Assembly (NCBI RefSeq): GCF_003248505.1
Contig: NZ_QFOA01000046.1
Coordinates: 1-26,242 of the forward strand
Direction of reading: 5' to 3'
DNA length: 26,242 nt
DNA from: Sphingobium sp.
GTDB lineage: Bacteria > Pseudomonadota > Alphaproteobacteria > Sphingomonadales > Sphingomonadaceae
Shown here piece after piece: positions 1 to 8,649 of the stretch. The position numbers and the translations under genes were made by a program. The first letter of the stretch is position 1. Each line of letters starts with the position of its first letter. The notes beneath the pieces are model-generated. The model did not search any database and had not been told where the DNA came from. It saw only the letters and a program-made list of their open reading frames with translations.

Positions 1-16
1 GCGTTTGAGAGAAGAG

Positions 17-1627
17 ATGCAGACTGTCGAGACGTTGAACGAGGGCCTGAAGCGCGCCTACACCGTGACCATCACGTCGAAGGATATCGACGCCCGCGTG
101 GAAAAGGAAGTGCAGGCGATTGCCCCGCAGGTCCGCATGCCCGGCTTCCGTCCCGGCAAGGTGCCCGCTAACCTCGTCAAAAAGATGCACGGCGAAAGCC
201 TTCAGCGCGATGCGCTCAACAATTCGATCCAGGAAAGCATCCAGCGCCTGATCGCCGACCAGAAACTGCGTCCCGCGATGCAGCCGTCGGTCGAGCTGGA
301 CGAGAATTTCGAGTTCGGCAAGGACGCGGAGATCAAGGTCGCTCTCGAGGTGCTGCCGCAAATCGAAACGCCCAGCATCGAGGGCCTCAAGCTCGAGCGC
401 CTGACCGCCGAAGTGCCCGAAGACAAGGTGACCGAAGCCGCCGGTCGGATCGCGAGCCAGCAGGGCGCCCTGGAGGAGCATCCCGCCGACCATGAGGCCA
501 AGGACGGCGATACGCTGTCCATCGATTTCGTCGGCAAGATCGACGGCGAGGCGTTCGAGGGCGGCAGCGCGCAGGACGTGAAGCTCACGATCGGCGCGGG
601 CCAGTTCATTCCCGGCTTCGAGGAACAGCTCACCGGCGTCAAGAAGGGCGAGGAAAAGACGATCACCGTTACTTTCCCCGAAGATTACGGCGCTGCGCAC
701 CTTGCGGGCAAGGACGCAACCTTCGACATCACCGTCAAGTCGATCCTCGACGCCGACAAGCCCAAGCTGGACGACGAATTCGCCAAATCGCTCGGTCTTG
801 AAGGTCTCGACAAGCTCAAGGAACTGCTCAAGGGCCAGATCGAGCAGGAGCATAACGGGCTCACCCGCACCTATATGAAGCGCAAGCTGCTCGACCAGCT
901 TGCCGCCGCTCATGATTTCGATGTGCCGCCGAGCATGGTCGACGCGGAATTCGAGCAGATCTGGGCGCAGCTTCAGCACGAAGCCGGGCATGAGGAAGAT
1001 CCCGAAGCGGCGCTGAAGGAAATGGAAGCGGAGAAGGACGACTATCGCGCCATTGCCGTGCGTCGCGTTCGCCTTGGCCTTCTGCTGTCTGAAATCGGTC
1101 AGGCCAATGGCGTGACCGTTTCCGATCAGGAAATGAACCGTCTCATCATGCAGGCTGCGCAGCAGTACAGCCCGCAGGACCGCGAACGCTTCGTGCAATA
1201 TGTCCGTCAGGACCCGATGGCCGCCGCTCAGCTGCGTGCGCCTCTTTATGAGGACAAGGTCGTCGACTTCCTGTTCGACAAGGCGGAAGTGACCGACCGC
1301 ACCGTCAGCCGTGAAGAGCTGGAAGCCGCGATCGAGGCGGAAGACGGCGATCTGAAGCCCCACGTCCATGGCCCCGACTGCGGCCATGATCACGACGATC
1401 ATGACGATAAGCCCAAGGCGAAGAAGGCAGCACCCAAGAAGAAGGGTGCGGAACCTGCCGAGGCTGAAGCCGATCCGGCGGTCGAGGGCGAGGACGCTTC
1501 GGCGAAGAAGCCTGCCGCCAAGAAGACTGCGGCCAAGAAGGACGCACCGGTAGCGGAAGACGCCGCCGCCGAGGAAAAGCCCAAGAAGAAGGCCGCCCCC
1601 AAGAAGGCCGCCGCCAAGGCCGAGTGA
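17..1627 (+). CDS. tig: Trigger factor (ribosome-associated chaperone / PPIase) with long His- and Lys/Ala-rich tail
   Basis: Trigger factor binds the ribosome exit tunnel and folds nascent chains in the cytosol. I see the ribosome-binding signature GFRPGKVP at residues 43-50, an FKBP-type PPIase domain at about 162-245 (with GAGQFIPGFEEQL), and then the helical C-terminal chaperone domain to about residue 445. I chose the ATG at 17, preceded by GAGAGAAG, over the in-frame TTG at 5. The protein is 536 aa, against about 430-450 for the usual family member. The excess is residues 449-536: a His/Asp/Cys patch (HVHGPDCGHDHDDHDD) followed by Lys/Ala/Pro-rich segments resembling histone H1. The family call is secure. 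A metal- or nucleic-acid-binding role for the tail is inference only. The gene heads a block that leads to clpP and clpX, which is usual for alphaproteobacteria. Confidence 0.97.
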   Translation: MQTVETLNEGLKRAYTVTITSKDIDARVEKEVQAIAPQVRMPGFRPGKVPANLVKKMHGESLQRDALNNSIQESIQRLIADQKLRPAMQPSVELDENFEFGKDAEIKVALEVLPQIETPSIEGLKLERLTAEVPEDKVTEAAGRIASQQGALEEHPADHEAKDGDTLSIDFVGKIDGEAFEGGSAQDVKLTIGAGQFIPGFEEQLTGVKKGEEKTITVTFPEDYGAAHLAGKDATFDITVKSILDADKPKLDDEFAKSLGLEGLDKLKELLKGQIEQEHNGLTRTYMKRKLLDQLAAAHDFDVPPSMVDAEFEQIWAQLQHEAGHEEDPEAALKEMEAEKDDYRAIAVRRVRLGLLLSEIGQANGVTVSDQEMNRLIMQAAQQYSPQDRERFVQYVRQDPMAAAQLRAPLYEDKVVDFLFDKAEVTDRTVSREELEAAIEAEDGDLKPHVHGPDCGHDHDDHDDKPKAKKAAPKKKGAEPAEAEADPAVEGEDASAKKPAAKKTAAKKDAPVAEDAAAEEKPKKKAAPKKAAAKAE

Positions 1628-1650
1628 TCGGTTCCCGACCTGTCGCATGA

Positions 1651-1690
1651 GAAAGCGCTCGCCTTCGCCATGAAGTGCGGGCGCTTTTCA
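1651..1690 (+). terminator. Probable rho-independent terminator after tig
   Basis: Bases 1652-1662 (AAAGCGCTCGC) pair with 1677-1687, with one G-U pair, around a loop of about 14 nt. The right arm ends in TTTTC. The T-run is short, so termination may be partial. It lies between tig and the glycosyltransferase gene. Confidence 0.5.
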
Positions 1691-1769
1691 ATTTCGGGAA
1701 GGCGTGGCAGACGATATGTTAGGAATGATGCTCCATGGCTGCGGCATGAGAGCGGGGGACGCGTCGATC

Positions 1770-2762
1770 ATGAAAGAATTTCCGCTAGCGGCCAGCGAGG
1801 GGACGGATGCGGCACCCCTAACCGTGGGGCCTCGCGTTGCGGTAATCCTGCCCTGCTATAACGAAGCCGGGGCTATCGTGAAGACGGTCGAGGATTTCCG
1901 CCGCGCGCTGCCCCAGGCCGAAATCTATGTCTTCGACAATAATTCAACCGATGGCAGTCGCGATCTGGCCGCCGGGGCAGGGGCCATCGTCCGCCGCGTC
2001 GCGCAGCAGGGCAAGGGCCATGTCGTGCGACGCATGTTCGCCGACGTGGACGCCGACATCTATATCATGGCGGATGGCGATGCCACGTACGAAGCCGCCG
2101 CCGCCCCGCGCATGGTCGATGCCATGCTCGCGGACAATCTGGACATGGTTGTGGGGTGCCGCAGGGACGAGGTGGAAGCGGCCTACCGGCGCGGCCATCG
2201 CTTCGGCAACTGGGCGCTCACCGGCCTGCTGAAACAGCTGTTCGGGCGCAGTTTCAGCGATATCCTGTCGGGCTACCGCGTCTTTTCGCGCCGGTTCGTG
2301 AAAAGTTTCCCCGTGCTGTCCGCAGGATTTGAGATCGAGACCGAAATCAGCGTCCATGCGCTTGAGCTTGCCATGCCCGTCGCAGAGGTGATGACCAGCT
2401 ACGGTGCGCGTCCGGAAGGATCGGAGAGCAAGCTTTCCACCTATCGCGACGGTTGGCGTATCCTGCGCACGATCATCACGCTCTATCGCATCGAGCGGCC
2501 CATTCTGTTTTTCGGCATCATTTCCGCCTTCCTTACCGCACTGGCGCTGGGGCTGGCGGCGCCGCTCGTCGTCACCTATCTCCATACCGGCCTCGTGCCG
2601 CGTTTCCCGACCGCCATCCTGGTGACGGGCCTCATGATCCTTTCCACCCTCTCGATCATGTGCGGCCTCATCCTCGACACGGTCGTGCGCGGACGGCGAG
2701 AGGTGCGGCGGCTTGCCTATCTCACGGTTCGCGCCCCTTCCGATTTCGCGCGGCGGGACTGA
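1770..2762 (+). CDS. Family 2 glycosyltransferase, dolichol-phosphate mannosyltransferase-like, membrane anchored
   Basis: The N-terminal half is a GT-A fold of the GT2/DPM1-like family. It has VAVILPCYNE near the start, the FDNNSTDGS motif, an acidic metal/nucleotide site (ADGDATY), and a conserved SDILSGYRVFSRRF segment. Two hydrophobic stretches near the C terminus (starting PILFFGIISAF and AILVTGLMIL) look like a membrane hairpin. The family transfers a sugar from a nucleotide donor to a lipid carrier at the cytoplasmic face; donor and acceptor cannot be read from the sequence. The start is uncertain. I take the ATG at 1770, with a GGGGGA element about 10 nt upstream, giving 330 aa. In-frame GTG 1704, ATG 1716 and ATG 1746 would add up to 22 residues. 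It sits between tig and clpP in the same direction, an odd place for a surface-carbohydrate gene. Confidence 0.88.
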   Translation: MKEFPLAASEGTDAAPLTVGPRVAVILPCYNEAGAIVKTVEDFRRALPQAEIYVFDNNSTDGSRDLAAGAGAIVRRVAQQGKGHVVRRMFADVDADIYIMADGDATYEAAAAPRMVDAMLADNLDMVVGCRRDEVEAAYRRGHRFGNWALTGLLKQLFGRSFSDILSGYRVFSRRFVKSFPVLSAGFEIETEISVHALELAMPVAEVMTSYGARPEGSESKLSTYRDGWRILRTIITLYRIERPILFFGIISAFLTALALGLAAPLVVTYLHTGLVPRFPTAILVTGLMILSTLSIMCGLILDTVVRGRREVRRLAYLTVRAPSDFARRD

Positions 2763-2783
2763 AGCTGACTGTCCCTCTTCCCT

Positions 2784-2810
2784 CTTGAACCATTCCTCTT
2801 TTGTCCCGAT
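2784..2810 (+). promoter_or_regulatory. Candidate sigma-32 (RpoH) promoter of clpP
   Basis: CTTGAA at 2784-2789 and CCCGATGT from 2805 are separated by 15 nt. This fits the sigma-32 pattern CTTGAA / CCCCATnT with one mismatch in the -10 element. A start site near 2818 would give a leader of about 33 nt before the clpP ATG. Regulation of clpP by RpoH is well known in proteobacteria; use of this site is inferred. Confidence 0.5.
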
Positions 2811-2850
2811 GTAGGGCGTGGGCAAAAGCAATCACCCGGAAAAGAGCAAA

Positions 2851-3486
2851 ATGACCGATATCATGTCCGACCCCATGGCCGCGCTGGTCCCCATCGTCAT
2901 CGAACAGTCGAACCGCGGCGAACGCAGCTTCGACATCTATTCGCGCCTGTTGCGGGAACGGATCATCTTCGTCACCGGCCAGGTGGAAGATCACATGGCT
3001 TCGCTGATCGTCGCCCAGCTCCTGTTCCTGGAATCGGAAAATCCGAAGAAGGACATCTGGATGTATATCAATTCGCCCGGCGGCGTCGTCACGGCGGGCA
3101 TGGCGATCCACGACACCATGAGATATATCCGGCCCAAGGTAGGCACTCTGTGCGTAGGGCAGGCCGCATCTATGGGGAGTTTCCTTCTCGCCGCTGGTGA
3201 GCCGGGCATGCGCTTTGCGACCACCAATAGTCGGATTATGATACACCAGCCCTCGGGCGGTGCGCAGGGCATGGCGTCCGATATCGAGATCCAGGCCAAG
3301 GAAATCCTGCGCATCCGCCGCCGTCTGAACGACCTTTATGTCAAATATACCGGCAAGAGCCTGGAAGAGGTCGAGCGGGCGATGGATCGCGACACCTTCC
3401 TCGAAGCCGACGAGGCGAAGGCCTTCGGCCTCGTCGACGAAGTGTTCGATCGCCGTCCCGTTTTGGCTGAAACAACCGACGGCTAA
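2851..3486 (+). CDS. clpP: ATP-dependent Clp protease proteolytic subunit
   Basis: ClpP is the serine-protease tetradecamer that degrades substrates unfolded by ClpX or ClpA. The catalytic triad is visible: Ser107 in GQAASMGS, His132 in MIHQP, and Asp181 in DRDTFLEA. I chose the ATG at 2851 because GGAAAAGAG lies just upstream and the resulting N terminus (MTDIMSDPMAALVPIVIEQ) resembles known family starts; an in-frame GTG at 2818 is also open. The product is 211 aa, normal for the family. clpX follows after 135 nt in the same direction, as in most proteobacteria. A heat-shock-type promoter candidate lies directly upstream. No anomalies seen. Confidence 0.97.
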   Translation: MTDIMSDPMAALVPIVIEQSNRGERSFDIYSRLLRERIIFVTGQVEDHMASLIVAQLLFLESENPKKDIWMYINSPGGVVTAGMAIHDTMRYIRPKVGTLCVGQAASMGSFLLAAGEPGMRFATTNSRIMIHQPSGGAQGMASDIEIQAKEILRIRRRLNDLYVKYTGKSLEEVERAMDRDTFLEADEAKAFGLVDEVFDRRPVLAETTDG

Positions 3487-3621
3487 AGGGGTTCTTTACC
3501 GCGGTGCGCCACTATCACCCTTGTGAAAGGGGCGTGCCGCAGTCTAGGATGCCCTTTGCACCAGCAAATCCTTCCCCATGGGCGGCATACTGCCGTGACG
3601 GGAAGGGAGAGAGAATGGCGA

Positions 3622-4890
3622 ATGACTAAGCTTACCGGTTCCGATTCGAAAAGCACGCTTTACTGCTCCTTCTGCGGCAAATCGCAGCATGAGGTGCGGA
3701 AGCTGATTGCGGGACCGACCGTGTTCATCTGCGACGAATGCGTGGAGTTGTGCAACGACATCATCCGGGAGGAGACCAAGGGTGGTCTTGTCGGTCGGAA
3801 GGACGGCGGCGTGCCCACACCGCAGGAAATCTGCGATGTGCTGGACGACTATGTCATTGGCCAGAACCGCGCCAAGCGTGTTCTGTCGGTGGCGGTGCAC
3901 AATCATTACAAACGTCTCAACCATGGCTCGAAACCTGGTGAAGTGGAACTGGCGAAGTCCAACATCCTGCTCGTCGGTCCCACGGGCTGCGGTAAGACGT
4001 TGCTGGCACAGACGCTTGCCAAGACGTTCGACGTGCCCTTCACCATGGCGGACGCCACGACGCTGACGGAAGCGGGCTATGTCGGCGAGGACGTCGAAAA
4101 CATCATTCTCAAACTTTTGCAGGCCTCCGACTATAATGTCGAAAAGGCGCAGCGCGGCATCGTCTATATCGACGAGATCGACAAGATCAGCCGGAAGGCG
4201 GAAAACCCCTCTATCACGCGGGACGTGTCGGGGGAGGGCGTTCAGCAGGCCCTGCTGAAGCTGATGGAAGGCACGACTGCGTCGGTTCCGCCGCAGGGCG
4301 GACGCAAGCATCCGCAGCAGGAGTTTCTCCAGGTCGATACTACCAACATCCTTTTCATCTGCGGCGGGGCTTTCGCCGGGTTGGAAAAGATCATCGGCGA
4401 TCGTCTGGAAGCCAAGTCGATCGGTTTCGGCGCCCATGTCGCCGCTCCCGAAGAACGCCGCACCGGCGAGCTGCTGCGTCAGAGCGAACCGGAGGATCTT
4501 CTGAAATTCGGGCTCATCCCTGAATTTGTCGGACGTTTGCCTGTCATTGCGACGCTGGAAGACTTGGACGTCACAGCGCTCGTCAAAATCCTTGTCGAGC
4601 CCAAGAATGCGCTGGTGAAGCAATATGCAAAGCTGTTCGACATGGAGAATGTCGAGTTGAATTTCACCGACGACGCGTTGACGGCAATTGCCCGGAAGGC
4701 GATTGAGCGGAAGACCGGTGCTCGCGGCCTACGTTCCATTCTGGAAGCGATCCTGCTCGACACCATGTTCGACCTGCCTTCGATGCAAGGTGTGGGCGAA
4801 GTGGTTGTGGACAAGGATGTTGTCGCAGGCACGAAGGAACCGATCCGCGTGTTTAGCGAGAAGGAAAAGCGGGCTGAAGACGCCGCCTGA
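3622..4890 (+). CDS. clpX: ATP-dependent Clp protease ATP-binding (unfoldase) subunit
   Basis: ClpX is the hexameric AAA+ unfoldase that selects substrates and feeds them to ClpP. The N-terminal zinc-binding domain has Cys15/Cys18 and Cys37/Cys40. The Walker A motif is GPTGCGKT (119-126), Walker B is VYIDEID (181-187), the pore loop is GYVG (152-155), the ClpP-contacting IGF loop is 267-269, and the sensor-2 region is GARGLRS. The ATG at 3622 follows a GGGAGAGAG element and gives 422 aa, the usual length; the frame is open further upstream but without a better start. A weak sigma-32-like element (TTTGCA 3555-3560, CCCCAT 3574-3579) lies in the 135-nt gap from clpP, so clpX may have its own promoter as well as read-through. 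Confidence 0.98.
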   Translation: MTKLTGSDSKSTLYCSFCGKSQHEVRKLIAGPTVFICDECVELCNDIIREETKGGLVGRKDGGVPTPQEICDVLDDYVIGQNRAKRVLSVAVHNHYKRLNHGSKPGEVELAKSNILLVGPTGCGKTLLAQTLAKTFDVPFTMADATTLTEAGYVGEDVENIILKLLQASDYNVEKAQRGIVYIDEIDKISRKAENPSITRDVSGEGVQQALLKLMEGTTASVPPQGGRKHPQQEFLQVDTTNILFICGGAFAGLEKIIGDRLEAKSIGFGAHVAAPEERRTGELLRQSEPEDLLKFGLIPEFVGRLPVIATLEDLDVTALVKILVEPKNALVKQYAKLFDMENVELNFTDDALTAIARKAIERKTGARGLRSILEAILLDTMFDLPSMQGVGEVVVDKDVVAGTKEPIRVFSEKEKRAEDAA

Positions 4891-4918
4891 TTGAGAACAT
4901 CTCGGAACAAAATGAACA

Positions 4919-4946
4919 GGGGTCGGCGGCAACGCCGGCCCCTTTT
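4919..4946 (+). terminator. Rho-independent terminator of clpX
   Basis: A ten-pair GC-rich stem (4919-4928 with 4933-4942, one G-T wobble) carries a GCAA loop and is followed by TTTT. It starts 28 nt after the clpX stop codon. Confidence 0.9.
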
Positions 4947-5253
4947 CGTATGGCAAGCGTGCGCCGCACAAAAATTCCAGCCGCGTTGCAAAATTGCACC
5001 ACTGTATAACTGGGCATAAAAAGGCCCTCTAAATGGCCAAAATTCAAGGCTCTGTGGGCAAACCACGCAGACTGGATCGTATCGCGGCGACGTGACCGAC
5101 ACATTATGACAAAGAGCACGATCCGTTGTAACAAAAATGCAATCGGAGCATCACAGGGGTGTCGCCAGAAGCCGCCAAAGGTCGGCAAGGCTCGATTGGG
5201 GCAAAGAGGTCGGAGCGCTCGCACGGCGCTCTTCTAAAGGGAAACAGGGTCAC
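4947..5253. other. Intergenic leader region between clpX and the TonB-dependent receptor
   Basis: This stretch is more AT-rich than its surroundings and contains no convincing gene. It holds a short inverted repeat (TGCAA-AA-TTGCA at 4987-4998). A TATAAC hexamer at 5005-5010 lacks a matching -35. A TTGTAAC stretch lies near 5129, and a purine-rich ribosome-binding stretch (AAAGGGAAACAGGG) lies before the receptor ATG. The receptor promoter must lie here, but I cannot place it with confidence. Confidence 0.6.
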
Positions 5254-8200
5254 ATGAAGCATCTGAAGATTTTGCTGGCGGCGGGGGCCGCCTCCATCGG
5301 CATGACCGCCGCCATGGTCGTACCGGCGCATGCGCAGGAAACCACATCCTCGATCCGAGGCACAGTCACTGCCGAAGGCACACCGGTCGCTGGAGCGACG
5401 GTCACCATTACGCATATCCCGTCGGGCACGACCGTGAATGCGACGACCGGAGCCAACGGCGCGTTCAACGCAACGGGCCTGCGCGTCGGCGGCCCCTTCA
5501 CCGTCCGCGTCGCCGCATCGGGTTATGAGAACACCGATGTCACCGATATCTTCACCGTCGTGTCGCAGCCGTTCGAACTGCCGATCGAATTGGCAAGCGG
5601 CGGCGACGCGATCATCGTTACCGCATCGAGCGTCAAGGGCGCAGGCCTCAAGTCGTCGGGTCCGACCACGGTCCTGACCGCCACCGACATCGCGCAGGTC
5701 GCATCGCTCAACCGCGACGTCCGCGACCTGATGCGCCGCGACCCCTTCGCGCGCCTGGATGACACCCCCACCGGCGGTCGTGCCGTGTCCTTCGCCGGCC
5801 AGAACGCACGTTACAACCGCTTCTCGATCGACGGCGTTCCCGTCACCGACAATTTCGGCCTGAACCCGGATGGTCTGCCGACCCGCCGTTCGCCCGTTCC
5901 GTTCGACGCCATCGCGCAGTTCCAGACCAAGGTCGCGCCCTACGACGTGCGCGAAGGCAACTTCCAGGGCGGCGCGATCAACGCCATTCTGAAGTCGGGC
6001 ACCAACGAATTCCACGGTACAGGCTTCTACGCCTACTCGTCCGACGAATTGACCGGCAAGAAGACGAAGGCAGGCCCCGGCGTGCCCACAGGCCGCGTTA
6101 CGTTGCCCAACTTCGAGTTCAAGAACTATGGCGCGGAATTGTCCGGCCCGATCATCAAGGATCGCTTGTTCTTCATGGTCGCGGGCGAGCGTATCCGTGC
6201 TGGCACGCCAATCGCGGAAGGCACTGCGGGCAACAACGCCGGCACCGTCATCCCCAATATCACCGACGCGCAGGTTCAGCAGATCCGCGACATCGCCCAG
6301 TCGCGCTACGGCTACGATACTGGCGGCATTCTGAACAACAGCAACGACCGGGACGACCGTCTGGTGGCGCGCCTCGACGCCAACCTTTCGGATACGCAGC
6401 GCGCGTCGCTGACATACATGTATACCAAGGATTCGATCCAGTTTAACCAGAACACCTTCGCCACCGGTAATCCGGGCTTGGGCCTCGCATCCAACGGTTA
6501 CATCTCGTCCAATCGCCTGCACACCGGTGTTTTCCAGCTCAATTCCGACTGGACCGACGAATTTTCGACCGAAGTCCGCGCCTTCTACAAGGATTACAAG
6601 CGTGGGCAGGACCCGGTGATGGGCCGTGGCTTCGCGCAGTTCCAGGTCTGCACGGCACCGACTTCGGATCGCTCCAATCCCGGTTCGGCAGGCGCTGGCG
6701 CGTCGACTTCTTGCCAGCCGGGCTTCGGCTCGGTCAGCTTCGGTCCCGATATTTCGCGTCAGTCCAACGCGCTGACCAGCCGCACATATGGCGGTTCGCT
6801 CGTCGGTCGCCTGACGCGTGGCGATCACGATCTGCGCGTGTTCGGCGAGTTCTCCGACACGAAGATCTTCAACCTCTTCCTTCAGCGGACGGCGGGCGAC
6901 TATTATTTCGACTCGATCGCCGACTTCCAGGCAGGTAACGCACAGCGCTTCCGGTATCAAAATGCCGTGCCGTCGCTGAATCCGGACGATGCCGCTGCGC
7001 GCTTCCGCTATCAGACTTTCACCTTCGGTATCCAGGACACCTGGCGCATCAACGAAAAGCTGACGCTGGCCTATGGTGCCCGCTACGATATCTATGGCGG
7101 TGACAGCCGTCCGGAGGTCAACCAGAACTTCGTCAATCGCTACGGTTTCTCGAACACCGCATATATCGACGGTCGCGGTATCTTCCAGCCACGCGTAGGC
7201 ATCGATTTCAAGCCGACGAGCAGCCTCACGATCCGTGGCGGAGGCGGTATTTTCGCGGGCGGCTCGCCGGACGTTTATGTCTCGAACAGCTTCTCGAACA
7301 CCGGATTCCTGTCGAATGCCATCGACGTGCGTCGCAATAATGATGGCAGCATCACCGGTGCCGACGTACCGACCGGCAACGCGGTCCTGAGCAATGTGAA
7401 CGGTGCCACGATCCCGGCCGCCGGTAACGCATTGGTGACCAATGCAGCCTCGTCTGTCACCGCGCCCACCAACGCGCTGGATCACAAGTTCAAGGTTCCC
7501 TCGCAGTGGCGCGCCACTCTGTCTGCGGACTGGGCTCCGCAGGACACGTTCCTGGGCAATGGCTGGAACTTCGGCGCCGACTTCTTCTATTCGGCGGTTC
7601 GCAACCAGGTGTTTTTCACCGACCTTCGCGTCGTGCCGACCGCGCTGCGCACTCCCGATGGCCGCGTCCGCTATGCGTCGGTCACAAACTTCGGCGACGC
7701 CAACAACGACCTGTTCCTGACCAACACGACCAAGGGCCGCAGCTATGTCGGGGTGGCCCGGATCGACAAGAGCTTCGATTTCGGTTTGAACCTCGGCGTC
7801 AGCTACACTTGGCAGGATATCACGGACCAGGCCCCTGCGACCTCGTCGACGGCATCGTCCAACTATGCCAATGGCGCGTTCCTCGACGCCAATGGCGCGG
7901 CGCTTGGCACGTCGAACGATGAAGTGAAGCACAACATCAAATATCGCGTGAACTTCAGCCACGCGTTCTTCGGTGACTATAAGACCAACTTCTCGCTCTT
8001 CGGCGAAACGCGCATCGGCCGCCCTTACAGCTACACGATGCAGGACACGTCCCAGAACCGTAGCGCTATCTTCGGCACGACCGGTTCGAATTCGCGCTAC
8101 CTGCTTTATGTGCCGACCGGTCCGAACGATCCGCTTGTGTCCTATGACAGCGCCGCCACCCAGACCTATCTGGACGGCCTGATCGCCAGCACGAAGCTGG

Positions 8201-8595
8201 GCAAGTTCCGTGGCGGGATCGCACCGCGCAACGCCTTCAATTCCAAGTGGTTCACGAAGATCGATCTTCACGTCGACCAGGAAATCCCGACAGGCCTTGG
8301 CAACTCGCGGATCACCTTGTTCGCGGATATCGAAAACTTCACGAACTTCCTGAACAAGAAGTGGGGTCAGATCCGCGAATATACCTTCCCGTACAATGTG
8401 ATCGCGGTTCGCGCTCAGTGCCTCACGACTCCGGTCGCAACCGGCACGGCCCCGACGGGAGCGCAGCAGACGGCGAACACCGGTCAGGCTTGCGCGCAGT
8501 ATCGCTACTCCGCGCCGACCAATACTCCGACCGACACGATCTATTCGCGTCAGTCGCTCTACACGATCCGCGTGGGTGCGCGCTTCACTTTCTGA
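5254..8595 (+). CDS. Oar-like TonB-dependent outer-membrane receptor with N-terminal carboxypeptidase-regulatory-like domain
   Basis: The product is 1113 aa. A signal peptide has its predicted cut after Ala27 (AHA|QE). A beta-sandwich domain resembling carboxypeptidase regulatory domains spans about residues 31-115 (IRGTVTAEGTPVAGATVTI). Next is a TonB-box-like IIVTA at about 118-122, then the plug (YNRFSIDGVPVTDNFGL, GGAINAILKSGTNEFHG), then a long beta-barrel ending in the aromatic RVGARFTF typical of Bam substrates. The ATG at 5254 is preceded by AAAGGGAAACAGGG. Receptors of this architecture take up large substrates using TonB energy; the ligand is unknown and no uptake genes lie next to it. 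It is flanked by terminators on both sides, so it is probably monocistronic. Confidence 0.93.
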   Translation: MKHLKILLAAGAASIGMTAAMVVPAHAQETTSSIRGTVTAEGTPVAGATVTITHIPSGTTVNATTGANGAFNATGLRVGGPFTVRVAASGYENTDVTDIFTVVSQPFELPIELASGGDAIIVTASSVKGAGLKSSGPTTVLTATDIAQVASLNRDVRDLMRRDPFARLDDTPTGGRAVSFAGQNARYNRFSIDGVPVTDNFGLNPDGLPTRRSPVPFDAIAQFQTKVAPYDVREGNFQGGAINAILKSGTNEFHGTGFYAYSSDELTGKKTKAGPGVPTGRVTLPNFEFKNYGAELSGPIIKDRLFFMVAGERIRAGTPIAEGTAGNNAGTVIPNITDAQVQQIRDIAQSRYGYDTGGILNNSNDRDDRLVARLDANLSDTQRASLTYMYTKDSIQFNQNTFATGNPGLGLASNGYISSNRLHTGVFQLNSDWTDEFSTEVRAFYKDYKRGQDPVMGRGFAQFQVCTAPTSDRSNPGSAGAGASTSCQPGFGSVSFGPDISRQSNALTSRTYGGSLVGRLTRGDHDLRVFGEFSDTKIFNLFLQRTAGDYYFDSIADFQAGNAQRFRYQNAVPSLNPDDAAARFRYQTFTFGIQDTWRINEKLTLAYGARYDIYGGDSRPEVNQNFVNRYGFSNTAYIDGRGIFQPRVGIDFKPTSSLTIRGGGGIFAGGSPDVYVSNSFSNTGFLSNAIDVRRNNDGSITGADVPTGNAVLSNVNGATIPAAGNALVTNAASSVTAPTNALDHKFKVPSQWRATLSADWAPQDTFLGNGWNFGADFFYSAVRNQVFFTDLRVVPTALRTPDGRVRYASVTNFGDANNDLFLTNTTKGRSYVGVARIDKSFDFGLNLGVSYTWQDITDQAPATSSTASSNYANGAFLDANGAALGTSNDEVKHNIKYRVNFSHAFFGDYKTNFSLFGETRIGRPYSYTMQDTSQNRSAIFGTTGSNSRYLLYVPTGPNDPLVSYDSAATQTYLDGLIASTKLGKFRGGIAPRNAFNSKWFTKIDLHVDQEIPTGLGNSRITLFADIENFTNFLNKKWGQIREYTFPYNVIAVRAQCLTTPVATGTAPTGAQQTANTGQACAQYRYSAPTNTPTDTIYSRQSLYTIRVGARFTF

Positions 8596-8618
8596 GGCGC
8601 ATCCGTCACAGACAAACG

Positions 8619-8649
8619 AAAGGGCGGGGAGCGATCCCCGCCCTTTTTC
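8619..8649. terminator. Bidirectional terminator between the receptor gene and mtgA
   Basis: A perfect 12-bp inverted repeat (8619-8630 with 8635-8646) has a GCGA loop. It ends in TTTTT on the plus strand and has AAA on its left arm, so it can serve the receptor gene (+) and, more weakly, mtgA (-). Confidence 0.88.

Noticed and set aside
3515..3532. CCCTT-GTGA-AAGGG hairpin after clpP as a terminator
   Set aside because: It has only a five-pair stem and no T-run, so clpP-clpX read-through is expected.
3544..4623. A 359-codon minus-strand frame opposite clpX
   Set aside because: It is a shadow frame of an intact clpX.
4986..4999. TGCAA-AA-TTGCA inverted repeat as an operator
   Set aside because: It is too short to separate from chance in an AT-rich gap, and no second copy was seen.
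4986..5010. TTGCAA and TATAAC as a promoter for the receptor gene
   Set aside because: The spacing is only 13 bp, and the site would lie about 240 nt from the ATG. The hexamers alone are not convincing.
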